Both the position numbers and the translations under genes were made by a program. From positions 1-64,000 of the forward strand of contig NZ_FNSO01000004.1 in the NCBI RefSeq assembly GCF_900105945.1: a stretch of 64,000 nt of DNA, written 5' to 3'. Source of the DNA: Amycolatopsis tolypomycina (GTDB lineage Bacteria; Actinomycetota; Actinomycetes; Mycobacteriales; Pseudonocardiaceae). The notes beneath the pieces were generated by a model that saw nothing but the letters and a program-made list of their open reading frames with translations, searched no databases and was not told the origin of the DNA. This document shows positions 10,769-19,531 of the stretch, piece by piece. Positions within the stretch are counted from its first letter, which is position 1, and each line of letters begins with the position of its first letter.

Positions 10769-11662
10769 TCAGCCCTTGGCGGTCAGCTCCAGCAGCCGTC
10801 CGGTGAGGTCGAGGTGCTCGTCCACGCTGCTCGTCAGGTAGGTGAGGTCGACGAACGTGTGGTCCGGGGCGACGAGTTCCACGATCTTCGTGACCGACGC
10901 GGCGATGGTCTCCGCGTCCGTGCCCGGGGCGGCGTTCACCCGCAGGGCGACGCCGAGCGCCTGCGGGTCGCGGCCGGCCTGCTCGGCGTCGGCGCGGAGC
11001 TTCGCCAGCGTCGAGGTGATGACGTCCGCGGGGAACTGCTCGGGCACCGACCAGACCGGGAGCCAGCCGTCCGCCCGCTCGGCGACCCGGCGCAGCGACT
11101 TCTCGCCGAAGCCGGCCAGGTGGATCGGAGGCTTGCGCACCGGCTTCAGGGCGACGTGCGACTCGGCGATCGCGTAGCCGACGCCTTCGTGCGCCACGGT
11201 GTCCTTCGTCCACCACGACTCGAGGAGGTCGAGCAGGTCATCGAGCCGCTTGCCGCGCTCGGACATCGGCACGCCGACCGCCGCGTACTCGTCGGGCGAC
11301 CAGCCGATGCCGAGGCCGGGCAGCAGCCTGCCGTTGCTCGCGACGTCGATGCTGGTCAGCAGCCGGGCGAAGTTCGCGGGCTGGTACTGCGTCGCGTTGA
11401 TGGTGCTGGAGCCGAGGACCGCGGTCTCGGTGACGGCCGCGGCGATCGCCAGCGCGGTGAACGGGTCGTACGCGGTGTGGAACTCCTCGGGCATCGTGTC
11501 GTAACCCGGGTAGGACACCACCGGGGCGACCGGCGACAACAGCCGGTCACCGACCCAGAGGCCGCCCGCGCCCGCCCGCTCCGCCTCGCGCGCGTACCGC
11601 GCGATCCCGCCCGGGGTGGCCGCCGCCTTGCCGAACACCGGAAGGCTGAAACCAAGTGACAT
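10769..11662 (-). CDS. LLM-class F420/flavin-dependent oxidoreductase
   Basis: 297 residues. The ATG at 11,662 is chosen because GGGGAGAAG sits 3 nt upstream and the protein starts with the family's typical MSLGFSLPVFG. It is a luciferase-like TIM barrel: an N-terminal YAREAERAGAGGLWVGDR segment, then LGSSTINATQYQPANFARLLTSID, then LPGLGIGWSPDEYAAVGV with the conserved GIGW motif. The family uses F420 or FMN to reduce or oxidise varied substrates; the substrate here is unknown. It is transcribed alone from the promoter at 11,709-11,737. Confidence 0.88.
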   Translation of the reverse strand: MSLGFSLPVFGKAAATPGGIARYAREAERAGAGGLWVGDRLLSPVAPVVSYPGYDTMPEEFHTAYDPFTALAIAAAVTETAVLGSSTINATQYQPANFARLLTSIDVASNGRLLPGLGIGWSPDEYAAVGVPMSERGKRLDDLLDLLESWWTKDTVAHEGVGYAIAESHVALKPVRKPPIHLAGFGEKSLRRVAERADGWLPVWSVPEQFPADVITSTLAKLRADAEQAGRDPQALGVALRVNAAPGTDAETIAASVTKIVELVAPDHTFVDLTYLTSSVDEHLDLTGRLLELTAKG

Positions 11663-11708
11663 TGCTTCTCCCCTGAAGTGTGAACGGACCCTACTGGTCC
11701 TGATGCCA

Positions 11709-11737
11709 CTACTACCCCCATCTAGTTGCTTGTTCAA
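11709..11737 (-). promoter_or_regulatory. sigma-70-type promoter of the LLM oxidoreductase
   Basis: Reading leftwards, TTGAAC and TAGTAG are separated by exactly 17 bp, about 45 nt before the start codon at 11,662. A short palindrome (GGACC-N5-GGTCC) lies downstream of the -10 box and could be an operator. Confidence 0.55.
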
Positions 11738-11913
11738 GCATGTCGTGGGATCAGCCCGCACCTCGGGCGCGGATGTCCTATGCTGGGTGAAGCGGTCGAG
11801 ACAACGGCCGGCACGAGATACCCCCGCGCTCGGGGCATCCGTTGTCGCGCGGCCCTCGCCGCGATCTCACTTCAGCGCTGTACCTAGGGTGTGGCCCAGG
11901 GAAGCAGGCCACC

Positions 11914-12288
11914 ATGACCACCAGCCGGCACACGCTGTCCACGAGCCTCTCGCCCGTCGAACTGCCCGACGCCCTCCGGCTCACCACCCACCGGCCCGCA
12001 CCGGGCACCGCGGTCGTCGAGGTCGCCGGCGACCTCGACCTCGCCACGGCCCCGCGATTGCGCGAGCTGATCACCGCCAGAGCGACCAGCACGCTCACCC
12101 ACCTCGTGATCGACCTGTGCGGCGTGCGCTTCCTCAGCGCCACGGGCTTCGCGGCCGTCGAACACGGCTACCTGCTCGCCACCGAGCGGGGGATCGCCTG
12201 CACCGTCCGCGTCGACGCCACCGGCCGCGCGCTGCGCGTCATCCGCCTGCTGCCGCTGCGGTTCGCCGAAGCGCTCGAACCGGCCTGA
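11914..12288 (+). CDS. STAS-domain anti-sigma factor antagonist
   Basis: 124 residues from the ATG at 11,914, which follows AGGGAAG. A single STAS domain: the strand VVEVAGDLDLATAPRLRELI, then THLVIDLCGVRFLSATGFAAV, which holds the SpoIIAA-like phosphorylation region with the Ser in FLSATG. Such proteins bind anti-sigma kinases when unphosphorylated and so free an alternative sigma factor. No partner kinase or sigma gene is adjacent, so this is an orphan antagonist. Confidence 0.85.
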   Translation: MTTSRHTLSTSLSPVELPDALRLTTHRPAPGTAVVEVAGDLDLATAPRLRELITARATSTLTHLVIDLCGVRFLSATGFAAVEHGYLLATERGIACTVRVDATGRALRVIRLLPLRFAEALEPA

Positions 12289-12460
12289 CCGGCGCCGTCC
12301 TTTTCGGACAGTGGCGGCCCGGCGGCTGCCTCCGGGGCCCGTTGGTGGCCCTGGATCGAAACCGGTGCTGGACATCCGCGAATTCGTGTGCCCCGCGCGG
12401 GATTGATTTGCCCGAAAAGAAATTTTGTGCCCCCATCGGCGTGCGGATAGCGTCGGATTC

Positions 12461-13987
12461 ATGGAATGGAGTTTCAAAACCGCAGGAGAGCTGCTTTCCG
12501 CGATGCGGGCCGGCGCGGTGACATCGGCGGAACTGACCGACGAGGCGATCGCCCGCATCGAGCGTGACGACCCGTCGATCAACGCCATCTGCGTACCGGA
12601 CTTCGACCGGGCGCGGGCCGCCGCGCGCCGCGCCGACGAGGCCCGCGCGCGGGGTGCGGACCGGCCGCTGCTCGGGGTTCCGGTGACGGTCAAGGAGTCC
12701 TACGACATGGCCGGGCTCCCCACGACGTGGGGCATGCCGCCGCACCGGGACCACGTGCCGGCCGGGGACGCGGTCCAGGTGACGCGGCTCAAGGCCGCGG
12801 GCGCGGTGGTGCTCGGCAAGACCAACGTGCCGCTGGGGCTGCAGGACATCCAGACGTTCAACGAGATCTACGGCACCACCGAGAACCCGTGGGCGCACGG
12901 TCGCACGCCGGGCGGGTCGTCCGGCGGATCGGCGGCGGCACTGGCAGCCGGGTTCGGCGCGCTGTCCATCGCCTCCGACATCGCCGGTTCGTTGCGCACT
13001 CCCGCGCATTTCTGCGGCGTCCACGCGCACAAGCCGACGCTGGGGCTGGCGGCCGGCCGCGGCATGGTCCCGCCGGCCGACCCGGCGTGGCCGGTCGAGC
13101 CGGACCTGGCCGTCGTCGGCCCGATGGCCCGCAGCGCCCGCGACCTGACGCTCCTGCTCGACGTCATGGCCGGGCCGGACCCGTTGACGTACGGCGTGGC
13201 GCACCGGTTGCAACTGCCACCCGCCCGCCGCGAGCGGCTCGGCGATTTCCGCGTCCTGGTCGTCGAGGAGCACCCGCTCATCCCGACGTCGTCGGCGGTG
13301 CGGGCGGGAGTGCACCGAGTGGCCACCGCACTCGCCGACGGCGGCGCCCGCGTCGCGCGGCACAGCCCGCTGCTGCCCGACCTGACCGAAGCGGCGACGC
13401 TGTACATGCAGCTGCTGATTTCGGGTTCGGTGGCCCGGTTCCCCATCGATTCGGACGAGCAGCTGCGCACCCAGGCGGCGGAACTGAGCGCGGAAGATCG
13501 AAGCCTGGACGCGGTCCGGCTGCGCGCCCTGCAGTTCAGCCACCGCGACTGGCTGGCGGCAGACCACGGCCGCGAACGCCACCGCCAAGGCTGGCGCCGG
13601 CTGTTCACCGAGTTCGACGCGGTGGTGTGCCCGATCACGCCGACCCCGGCGTTCCCCCACGACCACACCCCGAACCCGATGGAGCGGCGCATCGACATCG
13701 ACGGCGCCTCGCACCCGTACTTCGACCAGCTCGTGTGGGCGGGTCTGGCGACGATGCCCGGCTTGCCGTCCACGGCGATCCCGGCGGGCCGCTCTCCGGA
13801 GGGCCTGCCGGTCGGGGTGCAGCTCATCGGCCCGATGTACGAGGACCGCACCCCGCTGCGGCTGGCCGAACTGCTGGAGCAGGAGATCGGCGGCTTTCAG
13901 GCACCGGGTGGCGCGATGACGACGTCTTTCGCGCTCTCCGCCGGTCCTGCGAGTTCTGGATCCGCGTGTGCCGCGACTGGTTCGTGA
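12461..13987 (+). CDS. amidase (amidase-signature family)
   Basis: 508 residues from the ATG at 12,461. The amidase-signature triad is visible: Lys in [10 protein letters not shown], then the Gly/Ser-rich [16 protein letters not shown] with the first catalytic Ser, and [20 protein letters not shown] with the nucleophile Ser in AGSLR. The family hydrolyses amides to acids and ammonia; the substrate is not predictable. The reading frame runs about 23 codons past the usual family end (QEIGGF), and the extension has poor codon bias, so the true stop may have been lost by an indel near 13,917. The gene spans the boundary between repeat arm and unique sequence. Confidence 0.85.
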   Translation: MEWSFKTAGELLSAMRAGAVTSAELTDEAIARIERDDPSINAICVPDFDRARAAARRADEARARGADRPLLGVPVTVKESYDMAGLPTTWGMPPHRDHVPAGDAVQVTRLKAAGAVVLGKTNVPLGLQDIQTFNEIYGTTENPWAHGRTPGGSSGGSAAALAAGFGALSIASDIAGSLRTPAHFCGVHAHKPTLGLAAGRGMVPPADPAWPVEPDLAVVGPMARSARDLTLLLDVMAGPDPLTYGVAHRLQLPPARRERLGDFRVLVVEEHPLIPTSSAVRAGVHRVATALADGGARVARHSPLLPDLTEAATLYMQLLISGSVARFPIDSDEQLRTQAAELSAEDRSLDAVRLRALQFSHRDWLAADHGRERHRQGWRRLFTEFDAVVCPITPTPAFPHDHTPNPMERRIDIDGASHPYFDQLVWAGLATMPGLPSTAIPAGRSPEGLPVGVQLIGPMYEDRTPLRLAELLEQEIGGFQAPGGAMTTSFALSAGPASSGSACAATGS

Positions 13988-14179
13988 ACGTCCCGATCGC
14001 CGGGGAACACGCCCTCCGGCTGCTCCCCGGGCTGGCCCCGGCGGGGCCGCTCGAGGACCGCGATCCGTACACGTACGTCAAGACCACCAACGACTACGGA
14101 ACGGCCTGGTTCTACTACGCGGTCGAGACGCCGGAGCGAGTGCCCCAGGCCCGCGATCACGACGCGATGGCGTCCCTGA
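13917..14179 (+). pseudogene. frameshifted small gene of unknown function
   Basis: Between the amidase and the HIT gene the frame containing CRDWFVNVPIAGEHALRL and YVKTTNDYGTAWFYYAVETP has almost only G/C at third positions, as real genes here do, yet it lacks a proper start and has no stop for kilobases. A one-base insertion after the ATG at 13,917 would give a start that overlaps the amidase end, and a second shift would end it at TGA 14,179, just over the stop of the convergent HIT gene. About 85 residues, family unknown. Confidence 0.35.
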
Positions 14180-14603
14180 TCGCTCCCGCGTCACGGTCGA
14201 GAAGCGACCGCTCGCGGGCCGGCGGCTCGGCCTTGAGGGTCCAGCCGTCCCCGGCGTGGCGGGGGATGACGTGCAGGTGGAAGTGGAAGACGGTCTGGAA
14301 CGCGACCTCGCCGTCGCAGACGAGGACGTTGATTCCCGCGCAGCGCAGGCGTGAACGGCGCAACGCCCGCGCCATGTCGTGCCCGACCGACCAGACGTGC
14401 CTGCCCGTGGCGTCGTCGAGGTCCTCGAGGCCGACGGCGTGCCCGCGGGGCACGACGAGGAGGTGGCCGGGCGTCACGGGGTGCAAGTCCATGAAGACGA
14501 CGACGGTCTCGTCCTCGTGCACCACGCTGGCCTCGGCCCGGCGCGCCACGATGGCACAGAAAACGCACTCCCGCGCTGCCGCGTTCTGTGCCATACGTGC
14601 CAT
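14157..14603 (-). CDS. HIT family nucleotide hydrolase/transferase
   Basis: 148 residues from the ATG at 14,603 (a second ATG, 3 codons on, is also possible). An N-terminal CVFC pair begins the domain (CVFCAIVA), as in many zinc-binding HIT proteins. The catalytic histidine triad is FHFHLHVIPRH near residue 115. HIT proteins act on nucleotide phosphoramidates or dinucleoside polyphosphates. It is transcribed away from the P450 operon's membrane-protein gene, whose stop is only 28 nt upstream, so it may be the last gene of that operon. Confidence 0.88.
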   Translation of the reverse strand: MARMAQNAAARECVFCAIVARRAEASVVHEDETVVVFMDLHPVTPGHLLVVPRGHAVGLEDLDDATGRHVWSVGHDMARALRRSRLRCAGINVLVCDGEVAFQTVFHFHLHVIPRHAGDGWTLKAEPPARERSLLDRDAGAIRDAIAS

Positions 14604-14631
14604 GGTCCCAGCGCACCAGGACCACGGCAAT

Positions 14632-15885
14632 TCAATTGCCGAGCCACTTCTCCACGTACGGCTGGAACAGATTCAGCAACACCGGCAGCGCGACGGAGAA
14701 CAGCACCGGGATGCGCGCGAAGCTCCCCAGCCGCATCGGCCGGATCCGTGCCTTGCGGTAGCGCTGCACGCGCGCTTCGAGCTCGTCCAGTTCTCTCGTC
14801 GAGGCGCCTTCCGCCTCGGCCTCGGCGATCGCGATGTGGCGCTCCCGGGCGGCGGTTTCGATCCTGCGGATGCCGAGCCACGGCAGGCCGACGTAGATCC
14901 ACAGCAGGATGAACCAGAACGCGGCCGGGATCCACCCGCCGCCGCCGAGGCCGAGGACGACGGCCAGCCCGGAGACCATGATCCCGTACAGGGCCATGGA
15001 GAGCCACACACTGCGGAAGATCTGCCGGACCGGATCCCAGCCGTAGTGGCCGTCCGGGTTGATCCAGTTGGCGTCGAGCTGCACCAGGCGGGGCAGCGCG
15101 GCCGCGATGCGCGCGATGCTCACCCCGACGTGCGTCTGGGCGAGGATCATGTAGATGGCGAGTGCCGTCAGCAGGAAGTACGTGATCGCCCCGATGGGGT
15201 GATCGATGCCCGCCCACCAGTGCGCGTACGCGTCGCGCCGCCACTGCTCCCGCGCCGCCGCGCTGCCGTCGGTGGGCATGAAGATGCGGAACAACCCGTA
15301 GTACTGGCCCAGCGACAGCAGCAGGGCCAGCACGAACGCGGACACGACGAACGCGGTCGTGAACACCGCGGCGTGCCGTCGGTTGCGTTCGTTCGTCCGC
15401 TCGAGGTACCTGGCCAGCCGCTGCTCGGGCGGGAACCGCGCCGCCCAGCGCAGGATCGGCGGGTCGTCCGCGTTCTCCGCGGTGAGGCCGTGCCGCGGTT
15501 TGATGACCTTGTTGGCGATCAGCTTCGGCAGGCACGCCTTGAACAGCCGCCACTGCCGGTGCATGATCATCACCTCGACGATCATGATGGCCGCGAACAG
15601 CCACACCAGAGTGTCGCGCACGAGCGGGTACCGCAGCCCGACGGCGACCGTCAGGTTGTTGCGGCCGACCGCCCGCCAGAAGTCCTCGACAGGCTGGAAT
15701 TCGTGGGCGTCACCCAGCATCCCGCCCGCGGCGGCGCTCAGCACGAGCACCAGGGCCACCGCCGGCGCCAGGAGCAGCAGCGCACCGCCCGGCACCTTCC
15801 GCAGCCACCGCAGGGGGATCGCGGCGGCGTAGGGATCGAATTCGGCGACGTCGACCGCCGACGAGCGGACGGGGCTGTCCGGCAT
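14632..15885 (-). CDS. polytopic membrane protein of unknown function
   Basis: 417 residues. The ATG at 15,885 has AAGGAG inside the last codons of the upstream hydrolase, and the two genes are separated by 3 nt. Hydrophobic segments lie near residues 35-55, 110-128, 178-200, 235-258, 300-320, 325-345 and 395-412. A Glu/Arg-rich stretch between the last two could be a cytoplasmic coiled coil. No family is recognised. Its place in a P450-hydrolase operon suggests a role with the same hydrophobic substrate, perhaps transport; that is a guess. Confidence 0.75.
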   Translation of the reverse strand: MPDSPVRSSAVDVAEFDPYAAAIPLRWLRKVPGGALLLLAPAVALVLVLSAAAGGMLGDAHEFQPVEDFWRAVGRNNLTVAVGLRYPLVRDTLVWLFAAIMIVEVMIMHRQWRLFKACLPKLIANKVIKPRHGLTAENADDPPILRWAARFPPEQRLARYLERTNERNRRHAAVFTTAFVVSAFVLALLLSLGQYYGLFRIFMPTDGSAAAREQWRRDAYAHWWAGIDHPIGAITYFLLTALAIYMILAQTHVGVSIARIAAALPRLVQLDANWINPDGHYGWDPVRQIFRSVWLSMALYGIMVSGLAVVLGLGGGGWIPAAFWFILLWIYVGLPWLGIRRIETAARERHIAIAEAEAEGASTRELDELEARVQRYRKARIRPMRLGSFARIPVLFSVALPVLLNLFQPYVEKWLGN

Positions 15886-15888
15886 GTG

Positions 15889-16758
15889 TCACTCCTTCGC
15901 CAGGATGAAGTCGATGAGGGCCTGGGGATCCTCGATGAGGGGCCAGTGGCGGCAGTGGCGGATGACCAGTTCGCGCCGCACGTCGGCGTGCCGGCGCACG
16001 ATGGCGAAATCGGCGGCCGTGTTCATCGTGTCGCGCTCACCGCGCACGACGTCGACCGGAACGCGCGCGGCGTCGAGCAACGCGGGCAGGTCGATGCTGC
16101 GCGCCTGCCGCAGGGCCCGCAGCACGGTGCGGGCGCCACCGGTGTAGGAGAGGGCCTCCGCGGTGAGCCCGGGGTCGAGCAGCGCCGGCTCCGCGACGAA
16201 CACCCCGAGCGCGAGCGAGCGCAGCACCTTCGACCGGGCGATCAGCCCGGCCGACCAGGGCCGCAGCGGCACCAGGCCGCCGACGAACTGGGCGGCGAGC
16301 GTGGCGGCGAGCGCCGGTGCCCGCAGCGCGCGCGCCGGGTGCAGCAGCATTTCGATGCCGGCCACCGGAGTCGCGTCGACCAGCACGAGCCGACGGCACA
16401 CGGCGGGGTCCTTCGCGGCCACCCGGAGGGCGATGAGGCCGCTCAGCGAGTGGGCGACGACCGTGCAGCCCGTGGCGCCTTCCCGCCGGCAGAACTCGAT
16501 GATCGCGTCGGCCACCCCGTCCAGGGTCACCTGGCCGCCGGGCAGCGCGCTGCGCCCGAACCCCGGCACGTCGATCGCCAGCGTCCGTCCGACGGCGCCC
16601 AGCGCCGGTGCCACCCCGCTCCAGAACCTCAGCGTTCCGCCCAGTCCGTGCAGCAGGAGGAACGTCGTGTCCCCGCCCTGGCCCGGCCCCAGGTCGACGA
16701 CGTGCACGCCGCCCCGGAGCTCGGCCCGCCTGCTCATCGCGCCCCCGCCCGTCACCAT
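15889..16758 (-). CDS. alpha/beta-hydrolase fold enzyme
   Basis: 289 residues. The start ATG at 16,758 overlaps the P450 stop (ATGGTGA), implying translational coupling; MSRR at 16,737 is an alternative. The fold is clear: the oxyanion loop LLLHGLGGTLRFW, DVPGFGRS, the nucleophile elbow AHSLSG (Ser), the acid Asp in RGERDTMN, and the catalytic His in RHCRHWP near the C-terminus. Probably an esterase or C-C hydrolase; the substrate is unknown. Confidence 0.85.
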   Translation of the reverse strand: MVTGGGAMSRRAELRGGVHVVDLGPGQGGDTTFLLLHGLGGTLRFWSGVAPALGAVGRTLAIDVPGFGRSALPGGQVTLDGVADAIIEFCRREGATGCTVVAHSLSGLIALRVAAKDPAVCRRLVLVDATPVAGIEMLLHPARALRAPALAATLAAQFVGGLVPLRPWSAGLIARSKVLRSLALGVFVAEPALLDPGLTAEALSYTGGARTVLRALRQARSIDLPALLDAARVPVDVVRGERDTMNTAADFAIVRRHADVRRELVIRHCRHWPLIEDPQALIDFILAKE

Positions 16759-17921
16759 GTGACCGGCAAGGACTCGACGCCGTGGATGACGGAGAAGCGC
16801 TTGAACCCGACGCGCTCGGCGGGCACCGCGAGCCGCAGCCCGGGAAACCGGCGCAGCAACGCGGAAAACACGACGCGCAGCTCCAGCCGGGCGAGCGGCG
16901 CCCCGAGGCAGCGGTGCACGCCGAACCCGAACGCGAGGTGCGGCGTGGTCCGCCGGCGGGGATCCACCGTGTCCATCGCGGCGCCGAGCGCCGGATCGCG
17001 GCTGGCCGTGGGCAGCGAGCAGAGCACGACGTCACCCGCCGCGATGCGTTGGCCCTTGAGCGAGGTGTCGCGCCGGGCGAACCGGGGAAAGGCGAGCTGG
17101 GCCACGCACACGTAGCGCAGCAGCTCGTCCACCACCCGGTCGATCGGTGCGGCCCCGCCCCGGACCGACGCGGCGAGCCGATCGTCCTGCAGGAGCACCA
17201 GGCAGCCGGTGGCGATCATGCTCGCGGTGGTGTCGAGCCCGCCGGTCAGCAGCCCGTCGATCAGGCCGGCCAGCTCCTGGTCGTCCAGCTGGTCGCCGTG
17301 TTCGTCGAGCAGCCGCCCGAGCAGCCCGGCGCGCGGCCCCGCCCGCTGCCGCCCGACGAGCCGGCGAACGTCGTCCAACGACCGCCCGACGGCGGCCACG
17401 GAGGTACCGAGATCCCCGGACAGCTCGAACCGGCTGGTGCCACGGCCCCGCCGGCAGGCACGGGGAACACCGACCAGCGCGCTCATCACGCCCGACGCGA
17501 CGGGTTCGGCGAGCGCACGCACCAGGTCGACCGGCGGCCCGGCTCGCGCCAGCCGATCGAGCTGCGCGGCAACGATGTCCTCGATCCGGGGAGCCATGCC
17601 CCGGACGACGTGGGCCCGGAAGGCGGGGGCGAGCAACCGCCGCCGTCGGGTGTGCACGGGGGAGTCGTGGAAGCCGAGGCCGCCGGGCTGCCACTGCCCG
17701 GCCACCGGCGCCCCGTCCCGGGCCAAGGAGAGGTCGTTGCCGAAGGTGCCGGCATCCCCGAGCACGGTCCGCACGTCGTCGTGCCGAGTCACGAGCCACG
17801 CTTCGCGCAGGCCCAGCATGGAAAAGGCGGCAACGGGACGTTCGCGGCGCAGGCGGACGAGGTCCTCGTGCGGATCGAGCCCGTCGCGCATGACGGGCAG
17901 CAGCGGATGCCTGATGTCCAA
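16752..17921 (-). CDS. cytochrome P450
   Basis: 389 residues from a TTG at 17,921, chosen because AAGGGGG lies 8 nt upstream; an ATG at 17,891 is also possible. The heme-ligand loop is FGFGVHRCLGAPLAR, with the Cys thiolate ligand. The K-helix ExxR is in DELLRYV. The I-helix reads GGLDTTAS, keeping the acid-Thr pair used for oxygen activation but with Gly for the usual first Ala. No redox partner is adjacent. It is first in an operon with the hydrolase and the membrane protein, so oxidation followed by hydrolysis of one small molecule is likely. Confidence 0.9.
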   Translation of the reverse strand: MDIRHPLLPVMRDGLDPHEDLVRLRRERPVAAFSMLGLREAWLVTRHDDVRTVLGDAGTFGNDLSLARDGAPVAGQWQPGGLGFHDSPVHTRRRRLLAPAFRAHVVRGMAPRIEDIVAAQLDRLARAGPPVDLVRALAEPVASGVMSALVGVPRACRRGRGTSRFELSGDLGTSVAAVGRSLDDVRRLVGRQRAGPRAGLLGRLLDEHGDQLDDQELAGLIDGLLTGGLDTTASMIATGCLVLLQDDRLAASVRGGAAPIDRVVDELLRYVCVAQLAFPRFARRDTSLKGQRIAAGDVVLCSLPTASRDPALGAAMDTVDPRRRTTPHLAFGFGVHRCLGAPLARLELRVVFSALLRRFPGLRLAVPAERVGFKRFSVIHGVESLPVTW

Positions 17922-18071
17922 GAGGAGAACCCCCTTCCCTTCGACCCGGCAAAGGTGTCGCGAAAGGGGGAGCCGGCTGTTTCGCGGCGTGATACGCCAG
18001 TGAATGACCGTTGTTCGATCGTGACCTGCCGTTGGCGGCGGTGCCACCGCAGGTGGCACCGCCGCCCACGG

Positions 18072-19505
18072 TCAGCTTCCCGCGGCGCAGAAGGTGTCGA
18101 CCGGCCGCTTCCCGCTCACCAGGTACTCGGTCACCAGCGAGTTCCCGCACTTGCTGGGCGTGAACAGGTAGGCCCCGTGCCCGCCCTGGTCGATCGTGAT
18201 CATGCGGGCGCGCTCGCCGAACGCCGCGCGCAGCTTGCGGGCACCGGACAACGGCGTGCCCGGGTCACGCTGGTTCTGCACCATCAGCACGTTCGCCGGG
18301 CCGTGGCCGGTGATCCGCACCCGCGGCTCGGCGGGCGGCGCCCAGTACGCGCACGCCGCGATGTTCGCGCTCGCCGCGCCGAGCAGCGGGTACCGGATGC
18401 GGTCGACCGCGACGTCCAGCTGGTAGCTCGCGATCGAGCGCGGCCACGCCGAGTCGCCGCAGATCACCGCGAACCGGGACGCCAGCAGGTTTTCGACCCC
18501 GGTCACCGGTTCCGCCGGCGGCTTCGGGGCCCGGCCCTGATCGAGCCCCTGCCAGTCCTCGGCCAGCTGCGTCAGGTCCGTCGAGTACAGGCCTTCGAAC
18601 GTCAAGCCGCGGAAGAACGAGCCCGTGATGCCCCCGACCGGGGTGCGGTCCAGCCGCGCGGCCAGCTCGTGGAACTTGGCCGTCACCTGCGCGGGCGTCG
18701 TGCCGAGCCCGTACTCCGGGTGCTTCGCCGCGAAGGCCGCGAAGTCGGGGAACCGGTCCTCCATGCCCCGCCCGAAGCCGCGCATCGCGTCGATGTCGTA
18801 CCCGCCCGGCCCGAGGCTGCTGTCCAGGACGATCCGGTCGCTGCGCTCGGGGAACAGCGTCGTGTAGACCGCGCCGAGGTAAGTCCCGTAGGACGCGCCC
18901 AGGAACGACACCTTCGGCTCGCCGAGCGCCGTCCGGATGCGGTCCATGTCCCGTGCGGTGTTCGCCGTGGTGACGTACGGCAGCAGCGATCCGGTCTTCG
19001 ACCCGGCGCACTGCTCGGCTTCCCGCTTCGCGAGCGCGGCCTGCTTGACGACGTCGGCCGGGCCCTTCGGGTACGGCAGGTTGCCGACCGCGATCTGCTC
19101 CGGCGTCAGGTCGCACGTCACCGGCGTGCTGTGCGCGACCCCGCGCGGGTCGAACCCGATGATGTCGTAGGCGTCGAGCACGTCTTGCGGCAGCTTCACG
19201 AGCTTCAGCAGCTGCGGGTAGTCGAGACCGCCACCGCCCGGACCGCCCGGGTTGGTCAGCAGCACGCCCCGCCGCTTCGCCGGGTTCTTGCTCGGCAGGC
19301 GCGACACGGCGACGTCGATCGTCCGCCCGCCCGGCTCCCGGTAGTCCAGCGGGACCTTCATCGTCGTGCACTGCAGGTCCGGCGCCGGGAACGCCCCGGC
19401 GGGACACGGTCCCCAGTCCAGGTCGTTCGGTGCGGCCGAGGCCGCGGGGACGGCGATCGTCGCGCCGAGCACGGCGATCGCGGCCACCAGCAGGGTTTTG
19501 CGCAT
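18072..19505 (-). CDS. secreted S33-family tripeptidyl aminopeptidase
   Basis: 477 residues from the ATG at 19,505, preceded by AAAGGAA. Residues 1-25 are a signal peptide ending in ASA-AP. The S33 fold shows the oxyanion loop LLTNPGGPGGGG (about 82-93), the nucleophile Ser205 in LGASYGTYLG, the acid Asp in NQRDPGTPLSGA and the catalytic His in DQGGHGAY, the last two in the TAP-like C-terminal domain. The family removes N-terminal tripeptides outside the cell. The gene follows an ABC-2 exporter by 26 nt and is probably co-transcribed with it. Confidence 0.88.
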   Translation of the reverse strand: MRKTLLVAAIAVLGATIAVPAASAAPNDLDWGPCPAGAFPAPDLQCTTMKVPLDYREPGGRTIDVAVSRLPSKNPAKRRGVLLTNPGGPGGGGLDYPQLLKLVKLPQDVLDAYDIIGFDPRGVAHSTPVTCDLTPEQIAVGNLPYPKGPADVVKQAALAKREAEQCAGSKTGSLLPYVTTANTARDMDRIRTALGEPKVSFLGASYGTYLGAVYTTLFPERSDRIVLDSSLGPGGYDIDAMRGFGRGMEDRFPDFAAFAAKHPEYGLGTTPAQVTAKFHELAARLDRTPVGGITGSFFRGLTFEGLYSTDLTQLAEDWQGLDQGRAPKPPAEPVTGVENLLASRFAVICGDSAWPRSIASYQLDVAVDRIRYPLLGAASANIAACAYWAPPAEPRVRITGHGPANVLMVQNQRDPGTPLSGARKLRAAFGERARMITIDQGGHGAYLFTPSKCGNSLVTEYLVSGKRPVDTFCAAGS

Positions 19506-19531
19506 CGGAGTTCCTTTCGTTCGCACCGCGC

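Larger units (their letters stand above)
6503..13021. repeat. right arm of the 6.5-kb inverted repeat (reference copy)
   Basis: This arm mirrors 1-6,502 and continues into unique sequence in the middle of the amidase gene, so it is taken as the true chromosomal copy. The fold lies near 6,489-6,516, where a 7-bp palindrome (ggcacag/ctgtgcc) sits at the centre. In the last 70 bp on each side the arms match poorly, with several indels. Two compensating single-base indels also affect the membrane-protein gene in this arm (about 7,019 and 6,890). Confidence 0.95.

Noticed and set aside
1..13021. Telomere-like terminal inverted repeat or genuine tandem gene duplication
   Set aside because: Terminal repeats of linear actinomycete chromosomes are not joined head to head, and the left copy carries sequencing-type indels; an artefact explains it better.
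12727..17115. A 1,462-codon open frame on the plus strand
   Set aside because: It runs antisense through HIT, membrane protein, hydrolase and P450 genes; the open frame is a product of high GC. Only its segment around 13,920-14,175 looks coding.
14157..17921. Secondary-metabolite gene cluster
   Set aside because: A P450 and a hydrolase are present but no core synthase, carrier protein or tailoring set is near.
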